A stretch of DNA of 64,000 nucleotides, taken from contig NZ_CP063767.1 of the NCBI RefSeq assembly GCF_015277515.1, forward strand, positions 1,178,001-1,242,000. Direction: 5' to 3'. Position 1 is the first letter of the stretch. Every line of letters starts with the position of its first letter. The translations under genes were made by a program, and so were the position numbers. The notes beneath the pieces were generated by a model. The model worked only from the letters and a program-made list of their open reading frames with translations, was not told the origin of the DNA and made no database searches. Shown here piece after piece: positions 26,391 through 36,347 of this stretch. This stretch comes from Thermophilibacter immobilis. Its GTDB lineage: Bacteria > Actinomycetota > Coriobacteriia > Coriobacteriales > Atopobiaceae.

Positions 26391-27674
26391 ATGACGAACC
26401 CAGCCGACAGGGGCCTCATGGGCGCAGGCTCCCCGTTCACGTGGGAGGGCCCCGCCATCGGTCTGCTCGACCTCGACGCCTTCTTCGCGTCGGTCGAGCA
26501 GCTCGACCATCCCTCGTGGCGGGGCAAGCCCGTCATCGTGGGCGGCTCCTCGTCCAAGCGAGGCGTGGTCTCCACGGCCTCCTACGAGGCCCGTCGCTTT
26601 GGCGTGCACTCCGCGATGCCCTCGTTCACGGCCGAGCGCCTCTGCCCCGACGCCATCTGGACGCAGGGCAACTACGCGCGCTACCGCGAGATGAGCGATG
26701 CCGTCATGGCCCTCGTGGACGCCGAGACCCCCCTCGTGCAGCAGGTCTCCATCGACGAGGCCTTCTTCGACGTCACGCCGGGGCGCTTCTCGCGCGAGAG
26801 CCCGGTCGAGATCTGCCGCCGCCTCCAGGAGCGCGTCTCAGAGCTCGGCGTGACCTGCTCGATCGGCCTGGGGACCAGCAAGACCGTGGCCAAGGTAGCC
26901 TCGGAGCGCGAGAAGCCCCGCGGGCTCACCGTGGTCTTCCCCGGCACCGAGCGCGCGTTTCTCGCCCCGCTCGGCGTGGGAGCCATGAGCGGCGTGGGGT
27001 CGGCGACCGAGAAGCGCCTCGCCCAGATGGGAATCACCACCCTGGGCGAGCTGGCCCGCGCGGACGTGTGCGCGCTGGAGCGCGCGTTCGGGGTGCTGGG
27101 ACCGCGCATGGCCCAGCGGGCGGCCGGGCTCGAGAGGAGCCCCGTGAGCGCTGCGGCGGCGCCCGACGAAGTCAAGTCCGTCTCGAACGAGCGCACCTTC
27201 GAGCACGACCTCACGAGCGAGGCGGAGGTGCACGCCGCCGTGCGCCACATCGCCTCCCTCGTGGGACGGCGCCTGCGCAAGAGGGGGCTCCGGGGCTCGA
27301 CCGTCACCCTCAAGCTCAAGTACGACGCCCTGAGCGGGCGCTCCGCGCAGAGGGCGCTCGCGCACCCGACCGACGACGAGCGCGTCTTCGGGGCGGTGGC
27401 GGTGGAGCTCGCGGGCGAGCTCTGGCACGAGGGCGCCCCCGTGCGCCTTCTGGGCGTGGGGGTCTCGGGCTTCGACGCGAGGCGGCCCGAACAGCTCGAG
27501 CTGTTCGGCGCGGGTGAGCCAGGCGCGCCGGAGGGCGAAGGTGGCTCGGCGCTGGGCCGCGTCACCGACGAGCTGCGCGAGCGCTTTGGCGACGACGCCG
27601 TGAGCTATGGGCGCGACCTGCGCTTCCGGGGACGCACGTCGGACACCACGCCCATGAACAAAAGCGACTTCTAG
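26391..27674 (+). CDS. dinB: DNA polymerase IV (Y family)
   Basis: Error-prone translesion polymerase. Palm residues are visible in IGLLDLDAFFASVEQ and VSIDEAFFDVT, with the steric region VVSTASYEARRFGVHSAMPS, the helix-hairpin-helix MSGVGSATEKRLAQMGI and a little-finger domain from about residue 250. A beta-clamp binding peptide QLELF is present near residue 370, and ~55 residues follow it. The 427-residue length is slightly long for DinB. It starts 7 nt after the kinase with no good ribosome site, so it is either coupled or leaderless. Confidence 0.93.
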   Translation: MTNPADRGLMGAGSPFTWEGPAIGLLDLDAFFASVEQLDHPSWRGKPVIVGGSSSKRGVVSTASYEARRFGVHSAMPSFTAERLCPDAIWTQGNYARYREMSDAVMALVDAETPLVQQVSIDEAFFDVTPGRFSRESPVEICRRLQERVSELGVTCSIGLGTSKTVAKVASEREKPRGLTVVFPGTERAFLAPLGVGAMSGVGSATEKRLAQMGITTLGELARADVCALERAFGVLGPRMAQRAAGLERSPVSAAAAPDEVKSVSNERTFEHDLTSEAEVHAAVRHIASLVGRRLRKRGLRGSTVTLKLKYDALSGRSAQRALAHPTDDERVFGAVAVELAGELWHEGAPVRLLGVGVSGFDARRPEQLELFGAGEPGAPEGEGGSALGRVTDELRERFGDDAVSYGRDLRFRGRTSDTTPMNKSDF

Positions 27675-27683
27675 GCACCGGGG

Positions 27684-28058
27684 CTACGCGTCGCCGTTCG
27701 CGCCCGCAAGGTCCAGCTCGACGCGGTCGGCGTCGCCCCAGAGGCTCTCGAGGCGATAGAAGGCGCGGGCCTCGGGCTGGAACACGTGGACGACCACGGA
27801 GCCGTAGTCCAGGAGCACCCAGGAGAGCTGGGCGCGGCCCTCGCACGAGAGGGGCGAGACGGCGCAGTTCGCGTGCACGCGCTCGCGCACCTCGTCGACG
27901 ATGGCGTCGACCTGCCGGGCGGTCGCGCCCGTGCAGATGAGGAAGTAGTCGCAGACGTCGGTCTTGGACGAGAGGTCGAGCAGGACGATGTCGGCGGCCT
28001 TCTTGGCGTCGGCGGCGAGCGCGGCGACGCGCGCGAGCTCGAGCGGGGTTTGGGGCAT
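27684..28058 (-). CDS. rsfS: ribosomal silencing factor RsfS
   Basis: Binds L14 and blocks subunit joining when nutrients are scarce. The 124-residue product has LALAADAKKA-like start, DIVLLDLSSKTDVCDYFLICTG-type core (residues 22-44), SWVLLDYGSVVVHVF and the RLESLWGDA C-terminal block. It is last in the nadD-yqeK-rsfS set, 12 nt after yqeK, and meets dinB tail to tail with a 9-nt gap. Confidence 0.94.
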   Translation of the reverse strand: MPQTPLELARVAALAADAKKAADIVLLDLSSKTDVCDYFLICTGATARQVDAIVDEVRERVHANCAVSPLSCEGRAQLSWVLLDYGSVVVHVFQPEARAFYRLESLWGDADRVELDLAGANGDA

Positions 28059-28070
28059 GAGGTCTCCTTG

Positions 28071-28700
28071 CTAGCGTGTGCGCGCGCGACCTGCCGCGAG
28101 CGCGTTGTATATGTCGATGCTACCCGGATAGAGGTAGCGACCCTCCTCGAGGACGTAGACGATTCCCCCCACAAACGAGCTCCAGAACACGTCATCGAGA
28201 GGGGCCGCGCCCACGAGAGCGCGCGTCTTCTCGATTCCGGGAGCCGGTGGCCTGAGGGGCTCGATGCCGTCCGCGACGAAGAGGACCTCGTCGAGGGGAG
28301 ACATCTCGGGCGCCGCCGTGGTGTGCACCGCGATCGCATGCCAGACCTCGTCGGGGAGCTCGGGATAGCGGGCGGGCAGCTCGCGCGCGGCCACGATCCC
28401 GTGCAGAAGCGGTCGGACGAGGCCGAGGTCCACGCCCATCTCCACGCCCAGCCGCCGCGCACGGGCCACGAGCTCGTCCTCGGCGACGACCTTGTCCCAG
28501 TCGTGCAGGATGCCGGCGACGCGGGCCCAGAGCGGGTCGACCCCGTAGGTCAGCGCGAGGTCCTCGGCCGTGCGCGCCACGGAGAGCGAGTGCGCGAGAC
28601 GGCACGGCTTGGGGGCGAGCTGGGCCTTCAGGTCCGCCTCGAGGCGCGCCACGAGGGCGCGCTCCTGCGCCGTGTAGAGCCCCCCGTCCTCCCCCGCCAT
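28071..28700 (-). CDS. yqeK: YqeK-family HD hydrolase (Ap4A hydrolase type)
   Basis: HD-domain phosphohydrolase; characterised YqeK proteins cleave diadenosine tetraphosphate symmetrically. The motifs are HSLSVARTAEDLA, the metal-binding ILHDWDKV, a LLHGIVAA His, AIAVHTTAAPEMSPLDEVLFVAD-type segment and EPLRPPAPGIEK. The ATG at 28700 overlaps the nadD stop (TGATG) and gives 209 residues; a GTG three codons earlier is possible. The acid/His spacing matches the nadD-linked family rather than general HD proteins. Confidence 0.9.
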   Translation of the reverse strand: MAGEDGGLYTAQERALVARLEADLKAQLAPKPCRLAHSLSVARTAEDLALTYGVDPLWARVAGILHDWDKVVAEDELVARARRLGVEMGVDLGLVRPLLHGIVAARELPARYPELPDEVWHAIAVHTTAAPEMSPLDEVLFVADGIEPLRPPAPGIEKTRALVGAAPLDDVFWSSFVGGIVYVLEEGRYLYPGSIDIYNALAAGRARTR

Positions 28701-29407
28701 CAGGACCACGCCCCGCCGCCGCAGATGCGCGGCACGGCCTGCGCCCCGTACAGTCCGTGCTTGTGGAGGTAGCCGGTGACGGGGGCGGGCGTGAGGTAGC
28801 GCAGGCTCTGCCCGGCCCCCACGCGCTCGCGCAGGTGGCTCGACGAGATGGCGAGCGCCGGGACCGAGAGGTACGTGACATCGAACGCGACCCCGGAGGC
28901 CTCCACCACGTCCCAGGCGCGGTCGAGGTCGTAGCCGGGGCGCGTGGCCGCCACGAGGTGCGCGAGGCGGGCGATGTCAGCGGCGTCGCGCCACCCGACG
29001 ATCTCGGTGATCGCGTCGGTGCCCGTGATGAAGTAGAACTCCACGTTGTCCGGATAGGCCTTCCTGAGCAGGCGTAGCGTGTCGGCGGTGTAGGTGACGC
29101 CCGCGCGGTCAACCTCGAAGCGCGAGGCCACGAAGTGGGGGTTGTCCGCCGTGGCGAGCAGCGTCATGGCGTAGCGGTCCTCCCCCGGGCTCACGTCGCG
29201 GTCGAGCTTGAAGGCCGGGCGCCCAGCGGGCATGAAGACCACGAGGTCGAGGTCGAGGTCGCAGTAGGCCTGCTCGGCGGCCACGAGGTGACCGTTGTGG
29301 ATGGGGTCGAACGTGCCCCCCATGACGCCGAGCCGATAGGTCCTGCCCTCATCGCCGCCCAGGATGGGAAGGTCGAGGTCGCGCAGGGCCTGGGCGTCCA
29401 CGCTCAT
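28700..29407 (-). CDS. nadD: nicotinate-nucleotide adenylyltransferase
   Basis: Adenylates nicotinate mononucleotide in NAD synthesis. GVMGGTFDPIHNGHLVAAEQ carries the nucleotidyltransferase HxGH motif, and ISSSHLRERV the second phosphate-binding motif. About 25 residues precede the first strand, a short extension. The 235-residue length is normal. Its ATG overlaps the proA stop as ATGA, and its own end overlaps yqeK. Confidence 0.95.
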   Translation of the reverse strand: MSVDAQALRDLDLPILGGDEGRTYRLGVMGGTFDPIHNGHLVAAEQAYCDLDLDLVVFMPAGRPAFKLDRDVSPGEDRYAMTLLATADNPHFVASRFEVDRAGVTYTADTLRLLRKAYPDNVEFYFITGTDAITEIVGWRDAADIARLAHLVAATRPGYDLDRAWDVVEASGVAFDVTYLSVPALAISSSHLRERVGAGQSLRYLTPAPVTGYLHKHGLYGAQAVPRICGGGAWS

Positions 29408-30663
29408 CGGATTTGCCCCTCCCCGCGTATAAGGTACTTGGTCGTGGTGAGCGCGCGGGCGCCCATGGGCCCTCGGGCGTGGAGCTTCTGGGTCGAGATG
29501 CCGATCTCCCCGCCCAGGCCGAAGATGCCTCCGTCGGTGAAGCGCGTCGAGGCATTGGCGTAGACCGCCGAAGCGTCCACGCGCGCGAGAAACGCCTCGC
29601 AGGCGGCGTAGGACTCGCTCACGATGGCCTCGGAGTGACCCGTCCCGTAGCGATTGATGTGCGCCACGGCGTCGTCGAGGCCACCCACGCAGGCAACGGA
29701 CATCTTGAGGTCCAGGTACTCCCGGCCCCAGTCATCGGTCGTGGCGAAGCTCATGGCAACCCCGCAGGAGGCGGCCACGGCGCACGCGCGCGCGTCGCCC
29801 ACGAGCTCGACGCCGCGCTCGGACAGGCGACGCAGGACGGGGGGCAGGAGGCGCTCGGCGGCGGGCTCGTCCACGAGCAGGGACTCGGCGGCGTTGCACA
29901 CGCCGGGCCTCGAGCACTTGGCGTTCTCCACGATACGTGCGGCCTTCTCGGGGTCGGCGGCCTCATGCAGGTAGATGTGGCAGTTGCCCGTTCCCGTCTG
30001 GATCGTGGGCACCGTGGCGTTCTCCACGCAGAAGCGTATGAGCGAGGCGCCGCCACGGGGTATGAGCACGTCGACGAGGCCGGTCGCGCCGATGAGCTCG
30101 CGCGTGGCGGTGTGGGAGGCGTCGTCGGAGACGTACTGGAGGGCGTCCGCGGGCAGTCCGGAGGCGCCGAGCGCCGAGCGGCAGGCGTCGGCGAGGGCCG
30201 CGCAGGACTCCTGGGCTGCCGAGCCCCCCTTGAGCACGCAGGCGTCACCGGCGCGAAGGCACAGCGCGAAGGCGTCCGCCGTCACGTTGGGCCTGGCCTC
30301 GTAGACGATCGCCACGACGCCGAGGGGGACCGTGACCTGCTCGACGCGCAGGCCCGAGTCGAGGGTGCGTCCCCCCACCACGAGGCCGAGCGGGTCGTCC
30401 TGGGCGGCGATCTCGTCAAGCGACGAGGCGATCGCGGCCAGGCGCCCCTCGTCAAGCATGAGCCGGTCAAGGAGGGGCTCCGGCATGTGCGCCTCGCGCG
30501 CGCGGGCCAGATCCCGGCCGTTGGCCGCGAGAATCTGGCCCGCGCGCTCGATGATGGTGCGACCCGCGCGCGCTATCGCCTTCGAGCGACGTGCGCGAGA
30601 AGCCCGCCCGAGCTCGGCGGCGACGGCGTGCGCGAGCGCCGCCTTGGTGCGTGCCTCTGACAT
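29404..30663 (-). CDS. proA: glutamate-5-semialdehyde dehydrogenase (gamma-glutamyl phosphate reductase)
   Basis: Second step of proline synthesis, reducing gamma-glutamyl phosphate with NADPH. Aldehyde-dehydrogenase fold: VTVPLGVVAIVYEARPNVT, CVLKGGSAA, IPRGGASLIRF, TGTGNCHIYLHEAAD and the catalytic Cys in RPGVCNAAESLLV. The 419-residue length is normal. It follows proB by 12 nt. No proC is in the window, so the last step is encoded elsewhere. Confidence 0.96.
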   Translation of the reverse strand: MSEARTKAALAHAVAAELGRASRARRSKAIARAGRTIIERAGQILAANGRDLARAREAHMPEPLLDRLMLDEGRLAAIASSLDEIAAQDDPLGLVVGGRTLDSGLRVEQVTVPLGVVAIVYEARPNVTADAFALCLRAGDACVLKGGSAAQESCAALADACRSALGASGLPADALQYVSDDASHTATRELIGATGLVDVLIPRGGASLIRFCVENATVPTIQTGTGNCHIYLHEAADPEKAARIVENAKCSRPGVCNAAESLLVDEPAAERLLPPVLRRLSERGVELVGDARACAVAASCGVAMSFATTDDWGREYLDLKMSVACVGGLDDAVAHINRYGTGHSEAIVSESYAACEAFLARVDASAVYANASTRFTDGGIFGLGGEIGISTQKLHARGPMGARALTTTKYLIRGEGQIR

Positions 30664-30675
30664 GATCTCTCCCTC

Positions 30676-33347
<2,672 letters not shown>

Positions 33348-33596
33348 TTAGGCCTCGCGGACGTGCACCTTGTGCTGGACGCCCTGGGTGAACTCGACGG
33401 TGCCGGCGGTGAGGGCGAACAGGGTGTCGTCCTTGCCGATGCCCACGTTGTCACCGGGATGGATGCGCGTGCCGCGCTGACGGACGAGAATCTCGCCGGC
33501 CTTCACGGCCTGGCCGGCGTAGCGCTTGGTGCCCAGGCGCTGGGAGTTGGAATCGCGACCGTTGCGAGACGAGCCGAGACCTTTCTTGTGAGCCAT
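33348..33596 (-). CDS. rpmA: 50S ribosomal protein L27
   Basis: Large-subunit protein near the peptidyl-transferase centre. The 82-residue product begins directly with [15 protein letters not shown], so there is no Firmicutes-type N-terminal extension needing Prp protease. [23 protein letters not shown]-type core and [17 protein letters not shown] complete the family. It follows rplU by 37 nt. Confidence 0.97.
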   Translation of the reverse strand: MAHKKGLGSSRNGRDSNSQRLGTKRYAGQAVKAGEILVRQRGTRIHPGDNVGIGKDDTLFALTAGTVEFTQGVQHKVHVREA

Positions 33597-33633
33597 GGAA
33601 GAACCTGCCTTCTACTCGAGGAAGAGACGAGAA

Positions 33634-33942
33634 CTACGCGGGAATCTCAACGACCTTGACCTTCGTCAGCATCTGGCGATGACCATTGGCGCGATGGTAG
33701 CGCTTGCGCTTCTTGAGCTTGAAGACGAGAACCTTCTCTCCCTTGAACTGCTCGACGACCTCGACGGTGACCTTCTTGTCCTGGAGAGGGGCAGAGCCAA
33801 CGATGGTCTTGGCGCCGTCGTTCAGGAGAAGGACGGGGAGCTCGACCTTGTCGCCAGGCTGCGCGTCGAGCTTCTCGACGTCGATGACGTCGCCCTTGGC
33901 AACCTTATACTGCTTGCCACCAGTTGCTACGATTGCGTACAT
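33634..33942 (-). CDS. rplU: 50S ribosomal protein L21
   Basis: Large-subunit protein. The ATG at 33942 (GAAGGG 7 nt upstream) gives 102 residues with MYAIVATGGKQYKVAKGD at the start and KLKKRKRYHRANGHRQ near the end, the L21 signatures. It is first of the rplU-rpmA pair, transcribed from the strong promoter at 33982-34010. Confidence 0.97.
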   Translation of the reverse strand: MYAIVATGGKQYKVAKGDVIDVEKLDAQPGDKVELPVLLLNDGAKTIVGSAPLQDKKVTVEVVEQFKGEKVLVFKLKKRKRYHRANGHRQMLTKVKVVEIPA

Positions 33943-33981
33943 GTGGGAACCCTTCATTGCTTGTGAGTGCAACAGTCCTTC

Positions 33982-34010
33982 ATATTACTAGCAGCGCCTT
34001 GGCTCGTCAA
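33982..34010 (-). promoter_or_regulatory. sigma-70-type promoter of rplU-rpmA
   Basis: On the minus strand TTGACG (-35, 34005-34010) and TAATAT (-10, 33982-33987) are exactly 17 nt apart, giving a ~35-nt leader to rplU. Confidence 0.8.
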
Positions 34011-34022
34011 CAAAAAGTTGAC
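34006..34022. promoter_or_regulatory. inverted repeat overlapping the rplU -35 box
   Basis: GTCAAC-AAAAA-GTTGAC, a perfect 6-bp inverted repeat with a 5-nt A/T spacer, covers the -35 box of the rplU promoter. It could be an operator, or chance. Confidence 0.35.
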
Positions 34023-34066
34023 ATGACCTGCGAAACCGTAAGGGAAAAGACGGGTGCGGGCCGTGC

Positions 34067-34083
34067 CGGGGCGCGAAGCCCCG
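34067..34083 (-). terminator. weak hairpin after the DUF697 gene
   Basis: CGGGGC-loop-GCCCCG, about 80 nt downstream of the gene's stop on the minus strand, followed some 20 nt later by TCTTTTCCC. It may end the mre-rodA series; the evidence is weak. Confidence 0.3.
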
Positions 34084-34163
34084 CTAAGGATACTGATACG
34101 CGCGCGTCCGGCCCGAACGTCGGGGTCGGCTCCACAAGACGCCCATCTTCTGCGCGCAACCCC

Positions 34164-35102
34164 TCAGGCGCGCTCGTTGCCGATCGTGACGTAGCCGTCA
34201 CGCGCGTCGGCGGCCTCGCGAAAGGAGGGTCGCTGGACGGAGGCTCCTGCGTCACCCGTGGCTGCGGGGGCGCGGCGGTGCTCGTCTGCTGCCTCGAAGC
34301 GCAGGCGCAGCGCATGGCCCGTGAGCAGGGTGCCCGAGTACCCCACGCCGGCCTTGAGCGCGCCCCCGAGGCCGGGGATCAGCTCGAGAGCCGTGCGCGC
34401 GACAGCGCGATAGGCAAAGCCCGCCCCCACGACCCCGGCGAGCTCGACCGCGCGCGCGGGTGCGAGGGCGCGCCCGTATGCCGCCGCGATGTCGAGCGCG
34501 AGGGTTGCCTGGTTGGCGCACATGAGCGGGAGGTCGGAGCCGGGAACGAGGCTCACGGCCCCCACGGCCGCGTTCTCGAGCGCGCAGCGCCGGACGAGAG
34601 CGTCGACCACGGCACGCCGACAGAAGGCGAAGTTGGCGGCGAGGGCGAGGCGCTTGTCGCTGACCGAGGCAAGCCAGGCGCCGAGCTTGTCGGTGAGCGC
34701 GGATGCGCTCGATGCGGCGACGACGCCGACGCGGGCAGACGAGCGCTCGTCCAGTCCCAGGTCGGGTGCGTCGAGGGCGCCCTCGACGACCAGGCCCACG
34801 AAGACGCCCGCGCGCGCGTACGACGCCACGAGCGAGGAGACGTCCGAGGAGCCCACGAGCACGAGCGCCACGTCAGGCGCCGGGTCCAGGGCGGGCGCGC
34901 CGACAAGGCCCCTGACCTCGACCACGCCGCCCGGCCTCTCGGCGACGAGGGAGCCCTTGACGGCGAGCGCGAGCTCGCGAGGGCACGTGGGGTCCACGTG
35001 GACGCGCACGACGATGGCCTCGTCCTGCCCCCTGAAGGCGTCCTTGCCCGAGGAGAGCACCTCAAAGAACCTCGTCGCCGTAGCCGTCTTCTTTTTTGCC
35101 AT
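34164..35102 (-). CDS. DUF697-like protein of the mre-rodA operon
   Basis: Function unknown. The 312-residue product begins AKKKTATATRFFEVL and has an N-terminal region of about 170 residues resembling the nucleotide-binding fold of small GTPase-like proteins but without a P-loop that I can see. The C-terminal half has AAVGAVSLVPGSDLPLM, NQATLALDIAAAYG and ARTALELIPGLGGALKAGVGY, a pattern I recognise from DUF697 membrane-associated domains. It lies 33 nt after rodA, last in the cell-shape series, which suggests an envelope role (inference). Confidence 0.7.
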   Translation of the reverse strand: MAKKKTATATRFFEVLSSGKDAFRGQDEAIVVRVHVDPTCPRELALAVKGSLVAERPGGVVEVRGLVGAPALDPAPDVALVLVGSSDVSSLVASYARAGVFVGLVVEGALDAPDLGLDERSSARVGVVAASSASALTDKLGAWLASVSDKRLALAANFAFCRRAVVDALVRRCALENAAVGAVSLVPGSDLPLMCANQATLALDIAAAYGRALAPARAVELAGVVGAGFAYRAVARTALELIPGLGGALKAGVGYSGTLLTGHALRLRFEAADEHRRAPAATGDAGASVQRPSFREAADARDGYVTIGNERA

Positions 35103-35135
35103 ACGAGTCCCTCCCTTCGGGGCCGCGCCCCTTTC

Positions 35136-36335
35136 CTAGGCCGCCTTCTGACGGTGCCGCCACACGGACTGGACCACCCCGACGGATGCGAGCTGCGTGA
35201 TCATCGAGGACGAGCCGTAGCTCACGAACGGCAGCGGGATGCCCGTGATGGGCATCATACCAATGCACATGCCCACGTTCTCAAGAACCTGGAACGTCCA
35301 CATGGCCACGCACCCCACGAGCACGAGCTTGGAGAAGGTCGACTCCATCCTCATCGCGAGCAGGACGGTGGAGAAGATCATCCAGGCGAACAGGCCCAGG
35401 AGCACGATCGACCCCAAAAAGCCAAACTCCTCGGCGAACAGCGCGAAGACGAAGTCGGTGTGCGCCTCGGGCAAAAAGCCGCCTGCGGCCTGCGTGGCGT
35501 TTCCCACCCCCTTGCCGAAGAAGCCCCCCGACCCCACGGCGATCTTGGCCTGCAGGAGGTTGTAGCCGTCATCGGAGGTGTCGGAGGCCGGGTCCATGAA
35601 GACGGTGAGACGCTTGAGCTGGTACTCCTTAAGGATGTGAGGGAGCCCGTCGATCATGGAGGTTATGACCACGAAGACCGCTCCCCCCACGATGAGCGCG
35701 ATCGTCGCGATTACCCAGCGGCGCGGCGCACCGCTGCAGATGATGATCGCCGCCCCGATGACGAAGATGATGAGGCCCGTCCCCAGGTCGTAGGACAAGA
35801 TCATGACGAGGGGGACGAGCAGCGTCGCGCAGAGCTTGGCGTAGTCCCTGAAGGTCTCGATCTTGCCGTTGTACTGCGCCGCGGCCGAGGCCATGAGGAA
35901 GACGGTCACGACCTTGGCCGGCTCCGAGGGCTGGAAGCGAATCGGCCCGACCTTGGCCCAGCCGACCATACCCTTGGCCTCCCAGCCCACTCCCGGGACC
36001 TTGGGTAGGAGGAACAGGGCGCAGGCGAGGACGAACAGAGCCACCGTCATGTTGGAGAGCGCGCGGTAGTCGTAGCGCCATATGACGACGGCGACCGCCA
36101 GGCCCAGGGCGATGCCGGCGAGGTAGCTCACGAAGTTGGCGTCGGAGATCGTGAGCGAGGCGGACCAGATCGTGACGATGCCGACGATCACCGTGAGCAG
36201 GGCCGGAATCAGCTGCGAGAGGTAGAGGCGGTCGAGCCTGCCGCGCCTGCCGCTCACGCGGGCGTGGGCGGCCCCCCTCGAGCCTCCGCCAAAGCGTGCG
36301 AGGAGCCCTGCGGGACCTGCGATGTCACGTGCCAT
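35136..36335 (-). CDS. rodA: SEDS peptidoglycan glycosyltransferase RodA
   Basis: Polymerises lipid II for side-wall growth together with PBP2. The 399-residue protein has about ten hydrophobic segments. SEDS signatures are visible: RFQPSEPAKVVTVFLMAS, SYDLGTGLIIF, LPEAHTDFVFALFAEEFGF and PITGIPLPFVSYGSSSM, with the conserved Asp in the second loop. The first ~35 residues are a basic cytosolic tail. It follows mrdA by 12 nt, the standard cognate pair. Confidence 0.95.
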   Translation of the reverse strand: MARDIAGPAGLLARFGGGSRGAAHARVSGRRGRLDRLYLSQLIPALLTVIVGIVTIWSASLTISDANFVSYLAGIALGLAVAVVIWRYDYRALSNMTVALFVLACALFLLPKVPGVGWEAKGMVGWAKVGPIRFQPSEPAKVVTVFLMASAAAQYNGKIETFRDYAKLCATLLVPLVMILSYDLGTGLIIFVIGAAIIICSGAPRRWVIATIALIVGGAVFVVITSMIDGLPHILKEYQLKRLTVFMDPASDTSDDGYNLLQAKIAVGSGGFFGKGVGNATQAAGGFLPEAHTDFVFALFAEEFGFLGSIVLLGLFAWMIFSTVLLAMRMESTFSKLVLVGCVAMWTFQVLENVGMCIGMMPITGIPLPFVSYGSSSMITQLASVGVVQSVWRHRQKAA

Positions 36336-36347
36336 GGCGGCTCCTCC

